The position numbers were made by a program, and so were the translations under genes. A model generated the notes under the pieces. That model worked only from the letters and a program-made list of their open reading frames with translations. It searched no databases and had not been told where the DNA came from. From assembly GCA_963575745.1 (NCBI GenBank), contig CAUYUJ010018059.1:885001-949000 (forward strand): a stretch of DNA of 64,000 nt. Direction: 5' to 3'. The stretch comes from Prorocentrum cordatum (lineage: Eukaryota; Sar; Dinophyceae; Prorocentrales; Prorocentraceae). Positions 18,840 to 29,559 of the stretch are shown piece by piece. Every line of letters starts with the position of its first letter. The stretch's first letter is position 1.

Positions 18840-19145
18840 GAAAACCGCGGTTTCAATAATATTCCAGCGATTAGATAATAATAATACCGCTTCAATAACA
18901 AACCACACCGCTTGAATCTTAAATTCACCGCCGTAATTTTAATAATTCTTCCTACCGTTTCCATATCATCCCCCACCGCTTTGATACAAATTCCCCTTCG
19001 TAATTTCCTCCAGCCCGTTCAATAATGTGTTCTATTTTTCCAGTACCACCGTTTAAATAAACATCTGTTCGGTGTCAGTACCAAACGCCACCCCCACCGC
19101 GTCAAAATCAAATCTTACCGTTTCAGTAACAAGCCCCACCGTTGC
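18840..19145. repeat. Degenerate ACCGYTTCAATA array
   Basis: About ten imperfect units built on ACCGCTTGAAT, ACCGTTTCCAT, ACCGTTTCAGTA and similar words at irregular 20-35 base spacing. Related words recur at 12.1, 21.6 and 24.4 kb. Confidence 0.6.
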
Positions 19146-19416
19146 AAGAATGCAAATTTGAAACTAATGCAAATATTACGGCGACGTTTGAATTGGACAA
19201 AGTCTTGCCGACGATAACGGGAATCCATAGTTTGGCGATGATTTTGTGTTGTCTTTCTCTCCTCATCACCGTCTTTTTTTTTTCTTCACGGTGCCAAGTT
19301 TTCAATTCGACTTCTTCCGGTCTCATGTTCTTCTTGCCAATCTTGATGTTGTTACCTTTGCTAGCCAGAAACGGGAGCGGGGAGGCATACGATGGGTCGC
19401 TTGCATCGTCATAGTC

Positions 19417-19968
19417 ATGTGGGATCAAGCCGCCCGAATGGACTTCGGCGGCTGGTTGGGCGCGGCGAACCTCGTTGCGACCTGGGCATCTCACTGTGCC
19501 CGCGCCTTCGATATCCCTCCGCCCGAGTGCCTCTGCCGCCGCGAGGTGGCCGCCAGCGCGGCCGCGGGGACAGCGCCTCACAGCGGCGCCGACGCGCCAG
19601 GCCTGGAGCTGGCGCTGGACCGCTGCCTGGGCGCCCTCAGCGCTCCGCCGAGCCCAGCCCCTGCGACGACCACTTGCACGGCGGGGACTCCGCCTTTCTG
19701 CGCGCTGCTGCCGCCAGCTGCCTGGGTCGGCCTGGCGGGGCTCCTGCTGCTCGTGGGCTTCGCGCTCGGGGTGGTCAGCCGCGGCTGCTGCGAGCCGCGT
19801 CCTCGGGCCCGCTCCCCCGCGGGGACGCACCTGCGGCCGGGCGCCTACACGGGCCCCGCGTCGCCGCTGGCCCTCGGGGCCAGCCCTAGCCCCGCGCGAT
19901 GGCGCGCGCGGCGGCAGGCGCCGCCGGCGTGCCACGGGCAGTGGACGTGCCCAACCCCCAGGTGCTGA
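19417..19968 (+). CDS. ORF0: small membrane protein of the second element
   Basis: The ATG at 19417 gives 183 residues. An N-terminal region with Cys pairs (ECLCRREV, TTTCTAGTPPFC) is followed by a clear membrane span (WVGLAGLLLLVGFALGVVSR, about residues 104-125), a Cys pair and a basic, Pro-rich tail. It overlaps the start of Gag (19899) by 70 bases. Position and topology match the ORF at 2653 although sequence identity is low. Function unknown. Confidence 0.45.
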   Translation: MWDQAARMDFGGWLGAANLVATWASHCARAFDIPPPECLCRREVAASAAAGTAPHSGADAPGLELALDRCLGALSAPPSPAPATTTCTAGTPPFCALLPPAAWVGLAGLLLLVGFALGVVSRGCCEPRPRARSPAGTHLRPGAYTGPASPLALGASPSPARWRARRQAPPACHGQWTCPTPRC

Positions 19969-21044
19969 TAGATTTCTTTGACGACCCCAACGGGTTCTTC
20001 TGGCACCATCACCTCCTCTTGCAGACCGACGGCAAGGGGATGTGGACGGCCTTGACGCCCACTGGCTCCGTGCAGGTGCTGAACCTCGGCCTGCACCGCG
20101 CGCTGCCCCTGGATCGGAATGAGATCATTCCAGCGCCGTATCGAGACGAGTGCTTCATCTTCGATCCCATCACGGCGGCCGAGCTCGCCGAGTTCGTGAG
20201 GCGAGGACGCATGCTGGCGGCGGTGCGCGGCACCACCTCCATCGGCAGCACGGCCCCCGACGCAGTCTGGCGGATCGCGGACCTGGCACATGCGGCCTTC
20301 GCGCCCGCGGTGCCCGAGGCGGCGATCGCCGATCCTGCCTGCTTCGTCGCCCGGGGGCCGAGCGGCCTAGCGGTGGTCGACGGCCACTGGGTCCACGCCG
20401 AGGCGGTCGAGGCGGGGCATGAGGAGATCTGGCGGCTCGACAAGGTCACGGCCTTCGGCCGCGACCCTCGCGTGACTGGCGCGGTTTGCGATCGTCGTGG
20501 AGTGTCCTACATCTCGGAGGAGGGCGCCTTGACTCGCTTCGAGAATACGAAGATCGAGCACGTCCCTTTCGCGGGGCCTCGGGTTGCCGTCGAGTTCTTG
20601 CAGAGCTTGCGGGCCCAGGGCCAGTCGCTCACTTCTCACCGCCACGAGTGGTCCAGGAAGCCGGGTGTCAACGTCAACGGCGCCGCGGCCCGCGAGCACT
20701 TCTTCCTCTCCGAGGTGCTCCGCTGGGAGGTGCAGTTCGACCAGCTCGACGTCTCGATGCTGGCCAGCACGGAGCTCCTGTTCCGCCGCCTCGTGCAGAT
20801 CGAGGCGGCGGTCCGCCGCAACCCCAAGGTTCCCGACTTCACTGGGTTGGACGTCCTGATGAGCGCGCCCACCGACGAGGGCGGAGCTGCCACGACGGCG
20901 GCGTTCTCCCAGCGGGTCGCGGACCGCCAGAAGGACCAAGCTACCATCGCGAAGCATGGCCGCCTGCTCCGCGAAGAGAAGGACGCCGAGCGGAAGCGGG
21001 CCGCCGACCCCAATAACAAGGGATCGGGGTCCGCGGACACATGA
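19899..21044 (+). CDS. Gag-like ORF of the second element
   Basis: The ORF has 381 residues. Residues about 25-60 (VLIDFFDDPNGFFWHHHLLL) correspond to the beta-rich N-terminus of the first Gag. Residues about 215-375 align with it: THRHEW-type box, a helical segment (REHFFLSEVLRWEVQFDQLD), PKVPDFTGLDVLMS, and a long basic Lys/Arg/Glu tail suited to nucleic-acid binding. The stop overlaps the next start as ATGA (21041-21044). The frame is intact, unlike the RT that follows. Confidence 0.55.
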   Translation: MARAAAGAAGVPRAVDVPNPQVLIDFFDDPNGFFWHHHLLLQTDGKGMWTALTPTGSVQVLNLGLHRALPLDRNEIIPAPYRDECFIFDPITAAELAEFVRRGRMLAAVRGTTSIGSTAPDAVWRIADLAHAAFAPAVPEAAIADPACFVARGPSGLAVVDGHWVHAEAVEAGHEEIWRLDKVTAFGRDPRVTGAVCDRRGVSYISEEGALTRFENTKIEHVPFAGPRVAVEFLQSLRAQGQSLTSHRHEWSRKPGVNVNGAAAREHFFLSEVLRWEVQFDQLDVSMLASTELLFRRLVQIEAAVRRNPKVPDFTGLDVLMSAPTDEGGAATTAAFSQRVADRQKDQATIAKHGRLLREEKDAERKRAADPNNKGSGSADT

Positions 21045-21575
21045 CTACGTCTGCAGGAGGCGCTCGCCCCGAGCTGGCTGATCTGGCCGCCCAGCCCAGC
21101 TCGGCGTCTCCCTTGGCACCTGGCCCGAATTCACAAGTGCACGCTCTTCGGCAGGCGGGCCCCGTCACGTCCTCGCACGCAGACATCTATCCTCTTCCCT
21201 GCAACGGTCTTGAGCATCATGACCGTCGCCAGCATCGCGCAGCTGCCCGAGCTGCCTCTCGCTGTCGAGCGCGGCGTGCTGGCGTAGCGGAGTCGATCGT
21301 CGCTCTCAACGCATTGGCATCGGCTTCCGCTCAGCCGCCTTCGGCTATCGTCGACCCGCCCTCCCGCGCCCCCAACGCGCCGCAGGCCTCGGTGATCTCA
21401 CGGGTTGGGCGGAGAGTTTCGCGGTGGGGTGACGCACCTAGCACCTCCCCGAAGGGAGCCGTGTTTGAGCTTCTCAAGCCCACCGACTTCTACGACACAG
21501 AGCCACAGGGCCTCGAGGTCTTCGACGTTGATCGCTTGAGGGTCTTGAAGCGCCCCACCAACGGGAGACGCGGGA
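21041..21575 (+). pseudogene. Truncated RT ORF (N-terminal region only)
   Basis: It begins in the ATGA overlap. GVAESIVALNALASASAQPP parallels the first element's NESIWALNWLVGSSAANAKF, and FELLKPTDFYDTEPQGLEVF leads to RLRVLKRPTNGR, then the similarity ends. The frame runs on to 21805 through unrelated repeat sequence. No catalytic RT motif remains. Confidence 0.5.
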
Positions 21576-22155
21576 TTCGGCATCCGTTTCTGGTTTCGGT
21601 ACCATTTTACCGCTGCTTCAGGATTCGGTACCGCTACTTGGTTTCAATGCCACGCGATTTGGTGTCCGTAGCGCGATTATTGGTTTCAGTACCACTTCCC
21701 GTCATCCTTCCTCTTCTTTATTTCTTATTCCTCTCCTCCCCCTCTTTCCCTTCCCATCCCCTCCTCTTAACGTTTTCTTTCCTTTCCAGGGGGTGGGAAG
21801 GCTGATCGGTGCGCGCAGTCCCGGATAAGTCTTCTTTGATTCGAACGCATCCTATATCATCTACCGGCGGTGGCATTTGTTTCGCGTGCTGCGCGCACTT
21901 CGCGCGCGTGGCGAACGGTAACCTCCGCTCGAACTCACTTGCAAGGGCGGCCCCACCATCGATATACACGGCTGCTGTCTTCGCAACCAAATCTATGTTG
22001 GACGCGGTCAGGCGCGCTTAGATGCGGTCGACCAGCGCCTTGACAGCTTGGTCGTTCTCCTCGCAGGGCACAAGGCGCGAATGACGACGACCGCCACCAC
22101 TGCAATTGACGACCGACGTTGTCGTCGTCGTCGTCGCCGTCGCCGTCGTCGGTCG
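21576..22155. repeat. GGTTTCGGTACC-type degenerate array, T/C-rich tract and GTC tract
   Basis: 21590-21700 has repeated GGTTTCGGTACC, GGTTTCAATGCC and GGTTTCAGTACC words. 21700-21790 is a pyrimidine tract. 22100-22160 is a (GTC)n-rich tract. Confidence 0.6.
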
Positions 22156-22707
22156 TCACTCTCGGCGGTGGCGGTCGCCGTCGGCGTCTGGTTCGGAAAT
22201 TTGCTTAGCCGGCCACTCCTGCGGGGAGAGCACGAAGGCCAATGGTGCGAATGTCTCGTGCCTTGCGCCGCCGTCGAAATGGGTTCCGAGCCAGCCAACT
22301 GGCGCAAACTGAAATTTCTGCGCGCTACGATTGCGCGTCCCATCGCAGCACAGCCGCACTTGATATGACGGGTCTTCGTTGTTCGCAAACTCCGCGAACT
22401 TGCCCAGCAAAAAAGCACAGCGCAGCACGAGAAAGCGATTGCGAGTAGAAGAGCACCCGGGATGAATCGCAAGGCTGCGTAGTTCATCCTGGGGCGTCGG
22501 CGCCAAGCGATTGGCAAAATAATTCCATTCGTTTGGGCTAGCAAGTCCAGGGATTGGCCGGCGTTCTGTTCCATCGTTGCCCCCCCGAGCTATATGCACC
22601 GCGCTGGATTTCGGGACGGCGCTTGGATGTCGCCTCTTACCACCGATCAGTTGCCTTCCTAACGTGGACACAGGTAAAGTATTCTTCGCCGTGGCGGCTG
22701 TTTGCAA
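22156..22707 (-). CDS. Hypothetical protein, possible exon
   Basis: An open frame of 183 codons starts at 22707 on the minus strand. It is less biased in composition than the surroundings (RFLVLRCAFLLGKFAEFANN, then FAPVGWLGTHFDGGARHETF). I recognise no domain. A nearby minus-strand frame at 22763-23011 contains ESVIVHCNQCKFADWTLCPF, so several exons of one unknown gene may lie between 22.1 and 23.8 kb. No splice model can be supported. Confidence 0.2.
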   Translation of the reverse strand: MQTAATAKNTLPVSTLGRQLIGGKRRHPSAVPKSSAVHIARGGNDGTERRPIPGLASPNEWNYFANRLAPTPQDELRSLAIHPGCSSTRNRFLVLRCAFLLGKFAEFANNEDPSYQVRLCCDGTRNRSAQKFQFAPVGWLGTHFDGGARHETFAPLAFVLSPQEWPAKQISEPDADGDRHRRE

Positions 22708-23502
22708 TCTTTTTTTTCAATCGCTCTTGCGGCGCAGAAATGAAAGGAGCATGAACCACGCATTAACCTTCAATGTAAACTTGGATGGACCTGCCTTGTT
22801 GCACGAAGCGCCACTTGAACGGGCAGAGGGTCCAGTCGGCAAATTTGCATTGGTTGCAATGCACGATAACAGATTCCGTTGGTTCGCCGGCTTCAGCAGA
22901 GAATTTGGAATTCCCAAAATGGACGCTTTTCTTGTCGAATGTGTATTTTTTCTCCCCTGTCCGACGGCCGCCGAATCGTTGACGTTTGCGGGATCGCCGA
23001 CAGGATGCCACCCGCGCGCCGCCGTGGGGCCGGCGCCTGAAACGAGTTCCTCATCTTTCTCTCTTTTGAAATTTTGGCGCCCCCGCGAACGAGCTGGGGC
23101 GCTCATGCTTCGAGCAGGGCCAAGTGGATCCGCAGATGTGCGCCTCGATCCACTCCCCCACACTGCCGCTACTCGATGACTGGAGGCATTTCCCGCGCGG
23201 CGCACCGCGGCCTTCAACGGAGATTTCCATATCGACCCCCTCTTGCGGGGACAGACGACGTTGTCGCGATATGGCCTACAGGCGTTTGGCTGTGTTTTCA
23301 TCTGCTGCTGACCGGGCGCGCAATGGGAGGCCATTTCCAAAGTCGCCTGGACTTCCCGCGGCAGGGCACCGCGCAACCGTAGCTACGTTGATGCGTCGAA
23401 CGGAGGCTCGGTGAGCGCACGTGCCGCGCCCGCTTGTTCTATGGTTGACATAATCCTACTTTTCCGTGCCCGTTAACATTTGCGCGCGTATTGCCCCGCG
23501 TT

Positions 23503-23823
23503 TTATATTTCTCGTTCCGAACCTTCGTGTGATTTTTTTTCCAAGTGCCTTTGCGCGAATAGAAATTGCGTATGCATTTGGGCATTGATCTTTGCGCCCG
23601 TTTCATCGCGTCGTGGCCCTTCTTGACGGCGTCGTCGAATTTGTTCACGGCACTCCGTTATTAATTCATCTTCCGATTTGTTTGGGTTGACTCGTAAGAA
23701 CGCCTTCGTTTTACGCTCAGAGAATGCATCCCACGGCGCCGCTACGGCCCCCACCAAAAATATAATGCCATATGCAAAACTATGCATACCCAATGCCAGT
23801 AAGAATGGAAAACAAATTTTCAA
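23503..23823 (-). CDS. Hypothetical small protein with N-terminal membrane segment
   Basis: The ATG at 23823 on the minus strand gives 106 residues. Residues 1-30 are strongly apolar (MKICFPFLLALGMHSFAYGI and on), like a signal anchor, followed by a charged, Arg-rich helical part (DELITECREQIRRRRQEGPR). The codon use looks more natural than most frames here. No family recognised; it could be the first exon of the minus-strand gene suspected at 22.1-23.8 kb. Confidence 0.25.
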   Translation of the reverse strand: MKICFPFLLALGMHSFAYGIIFLVGAVAAPWDAFSERKTKAFLRVNPNKSEDELITECREQIRRRRQEGPRRDETGAKINAQMHTQFLFAQRHLEKKSHEGSEREI

Positions 23824-23939
23824 TCAACGGGAAGAAATATATTCTGGGCCTCAATGGTTACGGGCGCTTGTTTCTTCCAAGCATTGCTGACAGAACAATA
23901 ATTAACTCATGGTGCCTGAACAGGTGGAGACCGGACTGG

Positions 23940-24200
23940 AACGAATGAGTGGGAGCTGGAAAATGATAATATTAGGCAGCGAATGGGAGGGCGCGGGGAT
24001 GCGGGAAGAGAAGGGAACCGGAATAGGAAGGGTCCGGAATACTCAGAATGAGAGAGAGCCTAAATGATAATCGGAGGGAGCCGGAATGAGAAGAATACGA
24101 ATGCGCGGGGATAAGAAAAAGAGAGGAGCAGGAAGAGGAAGGAATGGAAGTGGAGGAATGGGAAGGATCCGGAACGGAGGAATTGAAGACGATCCAGAAT
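23940..24200. repeat. Degenerate GGAATG/GGAGCC array
   Basis: Purine-rich imperfect units around GGGAGCCGGAATGAGAAG, no ORF of interest. Confidence 0.5.
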
Positions 24201-24394
24201 GGCTAGCCACTTGCGCCACGTAGCCCGGCCACGCCACGCGAGCCGGCCAAGGTGCGCCTCCTCCCCCCCCCTCCTCCTCCCCCTTTCTCCCCCTTTATCC
24301 TGCGACGCCTGCCTCTTTTTCCCTTCTTACCCTCCTCCCCTTTCACGGAGAGGGAACAATGCGGATTGCGCGAAAAAAATTTGGGGGGAATCGG

Positions 24395-24515
24395 AAGTAT
24401 ACTGAAACCAATAGCCGCGATGCTGAAACCACAAAACGTCGATGCCGAAACCAATTCTCAAAACAGAAACCTATAAATAATACCGAAACCTATCGAATCG
24501 AAGCAGCCATGCGCA
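24395..24515. repeat. Degenerate GAAACCAATA array
   Basis: Five units of about 20-22 bases: ACTGAAACCAATAG, GCTGAAACCACAAA, GCCGAAACCAATTC, CAGAAACCTATAAA, ACCGAAACCTATCG. The same ACCGAAACCTATGG word ends the LINE segment at 27265. Confidence 0.75.
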
Positions 24516-24557
24516 AAAAGCGCGTGGGCAAGGAAAACTAGAGCGGCATGCCAAACG

Positions 24558-24736
24558 CGTGCCAACCTGGCCTGGACGCGCCAAATGCGTGCCGAGCGGA
24601 CGGAGGGAAGAAGAAGGAGGAAGATGATGAACATACGATTGCACGCCAAAAACGCGGGCCCAAGTGGCCTTGACGCGCCAAATGCGCGCCGGGAAGGCGG
24701 AAGGAGGAGGAGGAGGCGGAGGAGGAAGATGATGGT
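24558..24736. repeat. Diverged tandem pair (about 90-bp unit)
   Basis: GACGCGCCAAATGCGTGCC (24576) and GACGCGCCAAATGCGCGCC (24673) start matching stretches that each end in a GGAGGAAGATGATG tract. Confidence 0.7.
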
Positions 24737-24778
24737 GTATTTGTGTCCTGCCAAGACGCACAAGCCATGCACTGCATA

Positions 24779-27271
24779 TCATAGGTGCTCGTCTTCTCCG
24801 CATTCAATTGGCCTGGAAACTTTGATTGCTAACGCGTCCCATTTTTTGTTGTCTAGCAGAGTGTCCATTAATGCTTCAGAACTAGGGAAACACGGAGGAA
24901 TAAGTGATAACAATCCTGCTGCCCATTCTCTTTTTGGTCTCCCCCGCGCACGTTTGCAAAGTAGCGCAACCGGCTTGAGGCCATCAGGTTGAAACGTTGC
25001 GGCACGCAGCGCATGAGAATTAGGGCTCCGGCCAATCTTCCCGAATAGCTGAAGTTGTTGATGCAATAACTGCGATGTGTAAGGCAATTGTTGGCTTCTC
25101 TCCAGAACGATCTTGTTTGATACTTTGGATATGAACGAATGGGGGATATTCAATATTTTCCTGAGGCACTTTGCTTGGAAACTGTCCAATCGTCGTTTCT
25201 CGGCTTTGTTGAACCATGCCGAGCTGAGGGAATACAAGACTTTGCTTGTGACCATCGCTTGGAAAATCTGTAACTTCCTTTTGATGCTGATTGAGGCGTG
25301 CTTCCATACCTTCGCATACCTGCAGAATTCCCCCCAAGCCTGCCCCAGTCGTTTGTTCAATTCTGCGTAAATGTGCCCAGTATTGTAGATTGTAGCCCCA
25401 AGGTATACTAAATTGTCTTTTGCATGTACTTGTTCCCCGCGAGGCGTAAATAATTCCATATTGTTGTTTACGTGCATAACTTGAAACTTATCCCAATGCA
25501 GCTCCATGCCAACTTGCCCCCCAGCGGTGGCGACCGCATTCAGCAAGTTTTGGACGTCTCGTTGATTTCTGCCATAAATCAAAGTATCGTCTGCGTACAA
25601 CAGAATTGATAGAATACCATTTTTGAGCGAAAGTTTTGATTGTTCGTCGAGGAGGTCCACTGCATCGCGCATTACCACCGTCATCACCATCACGAACAAG
25701 AACGGTGACAGGGGGCATCCCTGCGCGATGCCTGAATGTTGCGGCCTCTCTTTTGACTTATGCCCACCATCCATGACACAGAACTTCCTGTTAGTATATA
25801 TGTTTTTGATAATTGCCAAAATGCGCGTGGGGAGACCACATCTTCCAAGAGCTGCGAGCATCGCATCCACATTAATTGAATCGAGGGCTTTCTTCCAATC
25901 CAGCGCGACGAATGTCGAGCCACCATTTCGCCCTATGTTTGATACTTCTATATGCCTTCGTACCATGTGTATTGCGTCTGCCGTGCCGCGCCCTCTGCAG
26001 AAGCCAAATTGTGTTGCATCGAGCCGGTCTTCAGCACCAGCATTCTGCAACCGTTTTAGAATTAAGTTTGCCACCATTTTGTACGCCACGCAAAGTAAGC
26101 TGATTGGTCTGTAATTGTCGCAGATGTGCACGGGCCCTTTGTTTTTTGTATATTGTGCATACCAACGAGCGCCGCCAAGCGTGGGGAACAGCTTCTTCTG
26201 TCCAGCATGCGTTGCATAACTTCCTAAGCCATTCGATGCCGCCGGGAGTTTGGGCCACTGCCTTCCAGTATTCTGCACTGCAGGAATCCCGTCCGCTCCA
26301 GCAAGCTTGCTCCATTTGAGTTGTTTGACAACTTTCCCAACCTCTTGCGGTGTGAATGCCGCTTCGCAGACTGGCAATGTAGGCCCCAAGTGGTCCGTCG
26401 GTAATAATAATGCTGGTCGTACTCTCCATTGCACTTTTTCCAGAAACTCCGCCATCGTGTCTGCCCGTCCGGAACTCTCTACCAATTCCCCCGCCAGGTT
26501 TTGAAGGCGTCCTTGTTTGCGCGGGCGTGCTCGGCAATGAACGCGTATGGCATCCCAATTCCCATTTGCGATGCGCCCTTCAATCCAAGATGATTTGTCT
26601 TGTTTGCATGATTGTCGTACTTGTTTGAGTAAACGCTTCTCTTCTTGAGTGTTGCTTGCTTGTCGTGCCCTTCTCCTCTCATCAATTAAATCCAACGTCC
26701 GTTTGCTAATCCATGGTCTTTTTTGTTCAGCTGAAGCCGGTGGAAGTACATTGGTAGCAGCTTGAGCCGCCTGCGCCCCTTGTTCCCATAGGTTTTCTAC
26801 AGTTTCTGACGTAGTTGGAAAATCTTCCAACACTTCCAAAAATCTTTCTGCATATAGTTGTCGCAGCCCGTGGTCCCGGAGAGTTTCGCGTGCGATTCCT
26901 GCGTGTTGACGTTCGCGTGGTGTTTCCAATTTGCTTGCCATGGTGTAGGTAACAAGGTAATGGTCTGTAGCCAATGGTATTTGTCGATGGCTTCTCATAT
27001 CTTGTATTTGCGATAGTATGGCAGCATCGCAAAGAAGCATGTCCAATATGTTGTACTGGCTCTCCGTGATCTCCCCGATGAAACTCGCGCCAGGCTCGAT
27101 GAAGGTGATCTTCTCCTCAAGTGGCCGGTTGAAGAACGAGTGCGAAATCTTCAGATCGAGGCCGTCGCAGAATTCGATTAGCAAATCGCGGTTTGGAGTT
27201 TCTACTGCATGTATTGCTTCTCTGCCCCAGCCGTAATCCCCAATAATATGTTCACCGAAACCTATGGTCAA
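24779..27271 (-). CDS. LINE (non-LTR) ORF2: endonuclease C-terminus and reverse transcriptase, 5' truncated
   Basis: The 830-codon frame is uninterrupted. Residues about 1-110 are the end of an exonuclease/endonuclease-phosphatase domain: DLLIEFCDGLDLKISHSFF, FIEPGAS, and ATDHYLVT with the catalytic Asp-His pair. The RT spans about 250-650: LAGADGIPA, NYRPISLLCVAYKMVANLIL, motif A FVALDWKKALDSINVDAMLA, motif B IAQGCPLSPFLFVM, motif C LLYADDTLIYG with Tyr559-Asp562 intact. After RT comes a thumb region and a C-terminal stretch without a visible zinc knuckle. The endonuclease N-terminus is missing; the element abuts the tyrosine-recombinase remnant at about 27283. The intact frame suggests recent activity. 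Confidence 0.85.
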   Translation of the reverse strand: MTIGFGEHIIGDYGWGREAIHAVETPNRDLLIEFCDGLDLKISHSFFNRPLEEKITFIEPGASFIGEITESQYNILDMLLCDAAILSQIQDMRSHRQIPLATDHYLVTYTMASKLETPRERQHAGIARETLRDHGLRQLYAERFLEVLEDFPTTSETVENLWEQGAQAAQAATNVLPPASAEQKRPWISKRTLDLIDERRRARQASNTQEEKRLLKQVRQSCKQDKSSWIEGRIANGNWDAIRVHCRARPRKQGRLQNLAGELVESSGRADTMAEFLEKVQWRVRPALLLPTDHLGPTLPVCEAAFTPQEVGKVVKQLKWSKLAGADGIPAVQNTGRQWPKLPAASNGLGSYATHAGQKKLFPTLGGARWYAQYTKNKGPVHICDNYRPISLLCVAYKMVANLILKRLQNAGAEDRLDATQFGFCRGRGTADAIHMVRRHIEVSNIGRNGGSTFVALDWKKALDSINVDAMLAALGRCGLPTRILAIIKNIYTNRKFCVMDGGHKSKERPQHSGIAQGCPLSPFLFVMVMTVVMRDAVDLLDEQSKLSLKNGILSILLYADDTLIYGRNQRDVQNLLNAVATAGGQVGMELHWDKFQVMHVNNNMELFTPRGEQVHAKDNLVYLGATIYNTGHIYAELNKRLGQAWGEFCRYAKVWKHASISIKRKLQIFQAMVTSKVLYSLSSAWFNKAEKRRLDSFQAKCLRKILNIPHSFISKVSNKIVLERSQQLPYTSQLLHQQLQLFGKIGRSPNSHALRAATFQPDGLKPVALLCKRARGRPKREWAAGLLSLIPPCFPSSEALMDTLLDNKKWDALAIKVSRPIECGEDEHL

Positions 27272-27285
27272 TACTAATTCCCGCG

Positions 27286-28222
27286 TTGCCGCCCACCAAC
27301 CCCAAGCCGCTGGAATCTATGCTGACGGGCCATGCGCTCACGCAGTACCTCGAGTCCGAGCGGCACCTGGAGCGTTCCGCCGCCGAGGTGGAGGCGCGCA
27401 TCCAGGACGGGCTGATCGCCCCAGTGAAACCGCACTGGGACCCGAAGCTCCGCTCCTCTCGCAGAGCCAGCCCTCTTCGACCTCCTGAAGGGCCCGCTGG
27501 CCTGCGGGCTGGGCGGACTCCGGACCTCGATCAGAACCCGCATCGCATTGTTTTTCTGTGCCAAGAAGGACGAGGCCCAGCGCGTGATCGTGGATGCCCG
27601 GTAGACGAACCAGTTCATGCGGGAGCCCCCGCGCGCGCAGCTGGGGGGCCCGGGCGCCCTCCGCGACCTTGACCTGAGCGAGACCGCCTTCGAGGTCGTG
27701 GGCTGCGACCCGCGGGCCGCCGACATCCACGTCGCCAGCTTGGACATGCACCAGGGCTTCTACCAGTGCCAGGCAAGGAGGCTGGGGCGCCAGTTCGGGG
27801 TGGAGTTCGGCCCCCCTGCCCGCGACTGGGGCGCCACCACCTGCTACGGCGAGGATGCGGAGCGCGACCAGCCCGTCGACGGCGACACCACGCTGCACTT
27901 CGTCATGGAGGTGCTCTGCATGGGCTCCAGCTGGGCCCTCTACTTCTGCCAGGCGATCATGGAGGACGCCGCCCTCGCTGCCGCAGGCCCTCGCGCCTGG
28001 GCCCCTGGTCGCCCCCACCCCCCGCTGGGCGGCTTGTTGCGCGAGGGCGCCCCCGTGCCCCTGGTCGCTCCTGGTCGCCCTGTCTTCTCGGTGCACGTCG
28101 ACAACGGCACGGTGATCGGCTCCGACCGCGAGGACGCCGAGCGCGGCCTCGACCTGCACCTGGCTCGCTTGGAGGACATGGGGTTCATCGTCCACGACAT
28201 CGAGCGGGCGCCTGCCTACTGA
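27286..28222 (+). pseudogene. RT remnant of a tyrosine-recombinase retrotransposon (unit A)
   Basis: LPPTNPKPLESMLTGHALTQ and EARIQDGLIAPVKPHW match the segment before the RT core. After a frame change the core follows: VASLDMHQGFYQCQARRLGR (motif A), MEVLCMGSSWALYFCQAIME (motif B region), and VFSVHVDNGTVIGSD (motif C, near 28090-28110), again with Asp-Asn. An in-frame stop lies at 27602 and another frame break near 28205, so no functional protein is made. Confidence 0.7.
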
Positions 28223-28316
28223 GAAGTACACCTGGCGGCTCTACCCGCCCCTGGGTAGCCTCATCGAGCAGGGGGGGTGCCCTGGTGTCGCCCTCGAGCG
28301 CGTCGTCGGCCACATC

Positions 28317-29264
28317 GTGAACCACCTCCCCCTGATGCCCTGGGGCCTCTCCGCGTTGGACCACTGCTACCGCTTTCTCCATCGGCACAGCCGGCGTGAG
28401 TGGGGGTGGTCCAGCGCGTCCCTGACCGAGGAGCTCCGGGCCCTCAAGGGCCCTGCGAAGCTGGTCGATGTGGATCTGGCGGCGCTGCGGGCTCCCATTG
28501 CGTTCTCGGGCGACAGCTCGACCTTCGGCCACTCGCTCTCCTTCGCGCGGGCGCCCGCCGCCGACATCCTGGACGCCGACCGCCTGCACGAGCGCTGGAG
28601 GTTCAAGCTCGAGGAGGCCAACCTCATCGACGGCCCTTCGGACGGCGGCCGCATCGACGCCTACGCCCCACACATGGCGGAGGCCTTCGGTTCGCTGGGG
28701 CTCGACATCGCGGGCATCGCGGAGCAGGGGGCCACCTCGTCATCTTCGCGACGACGGCGGGCTCCCTGCCGCGTCATGGAGGCGTCGGACTCCTTCTGCG
28801 CCCTCGACGACTCCTGGGCGGACCCCACCCGCTGGCGCAACATCGTGAAGGGCGGCTGGGCTTACCACAACGCCATCCACCTGAAGGAGGCTCGCGCCGC
28901 ACTCAAGCAGCTTCGGCGCGCGGCACGCTGCCCCGCGGCGCACGGCATGCGCCTGCCGGGCCTCGCCGACAACCTGAGCGCGCTGCTGGCCTTCATGAAG
29001 GGCCGGGCCGCTGACTTCTGGCTGCGGCCCCTGGCGCGACAGGCGGCGGCCCTGGCTATCGGCGCTGAAATCGCCGGGCACCTGCGCTGCATCGAGAGCG
29101 CCCGCAACTGCACGGACTACGACTCGCGGGCGGCCGACCGCGGGGAGGTCGGCCCGGGCCGGGCCATCTTGGGCGGCAGGCGCGAGTACACTCGCGCCTG
29201 CCGCCTCGCCCTGGACGCCGCCGCAGTGGAGCCGCCCGCCGCCGCTCGCCCCAGGAGGGCCTGA
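28317..29264 (+). pseudogene. RNase H remnant (unit A)
   Basis: The frame continues the RT after a shift: HRHSRREWGWSSASLTEELR, then FSGDSSTFGHSLSFARAPAA at the first Asp, GGWAYHNAIHLKEARAALKQ, and LADNLSALLAFMKGRAADFW, paralleling the RNase H of the 2546 element. It ends in a TGA at 29264. The region before 28317 is the same protein in the same frame without an ATG. Confidence 0.65.
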
Positions 29265-29559
29265 GGCCGGCGAGCCCTGGCCGGCCCCCGCGCCCCGTCA
29301 GGTCCTGCTGCTGCACTTGCTGCTGTTCGCCAAGTCGGCTGACGGCGGCTCACCGCAGCGGCCGGGCTTTTGGGCGCCGCGGCCGCCCCGCGGCCGCGCT
29401 GGCGACGGCAAGACTACTACGCGTTCTACTTCTTCGAGGCGGGCGCGCCTGCCGCCGCGGCTGCACGCGGCGGCGCAGCCGCCTCCTGAGCTGGCGACGG
29501 GCGCACGCCGTCGCCTGTCCGAGCGCCCTCGTCCTCCACGCGCACCTCGCGCCGCACGA

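Larger units (their letters stand above)
19417..21575 (+). mobile_element. 5' fragment of a second tyrosine-recombinase retrotransposon
   Basis: It contains in order a membrane ORF, a Gag homologue and the first about 175 codons of the RT ORF, in the same order and with the same ATGA overlap as the element at 2546. Homology stops at about 21575, before the RT catalytic core. No A-type repeat is recognisable upstream. Confidence 0.65.
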
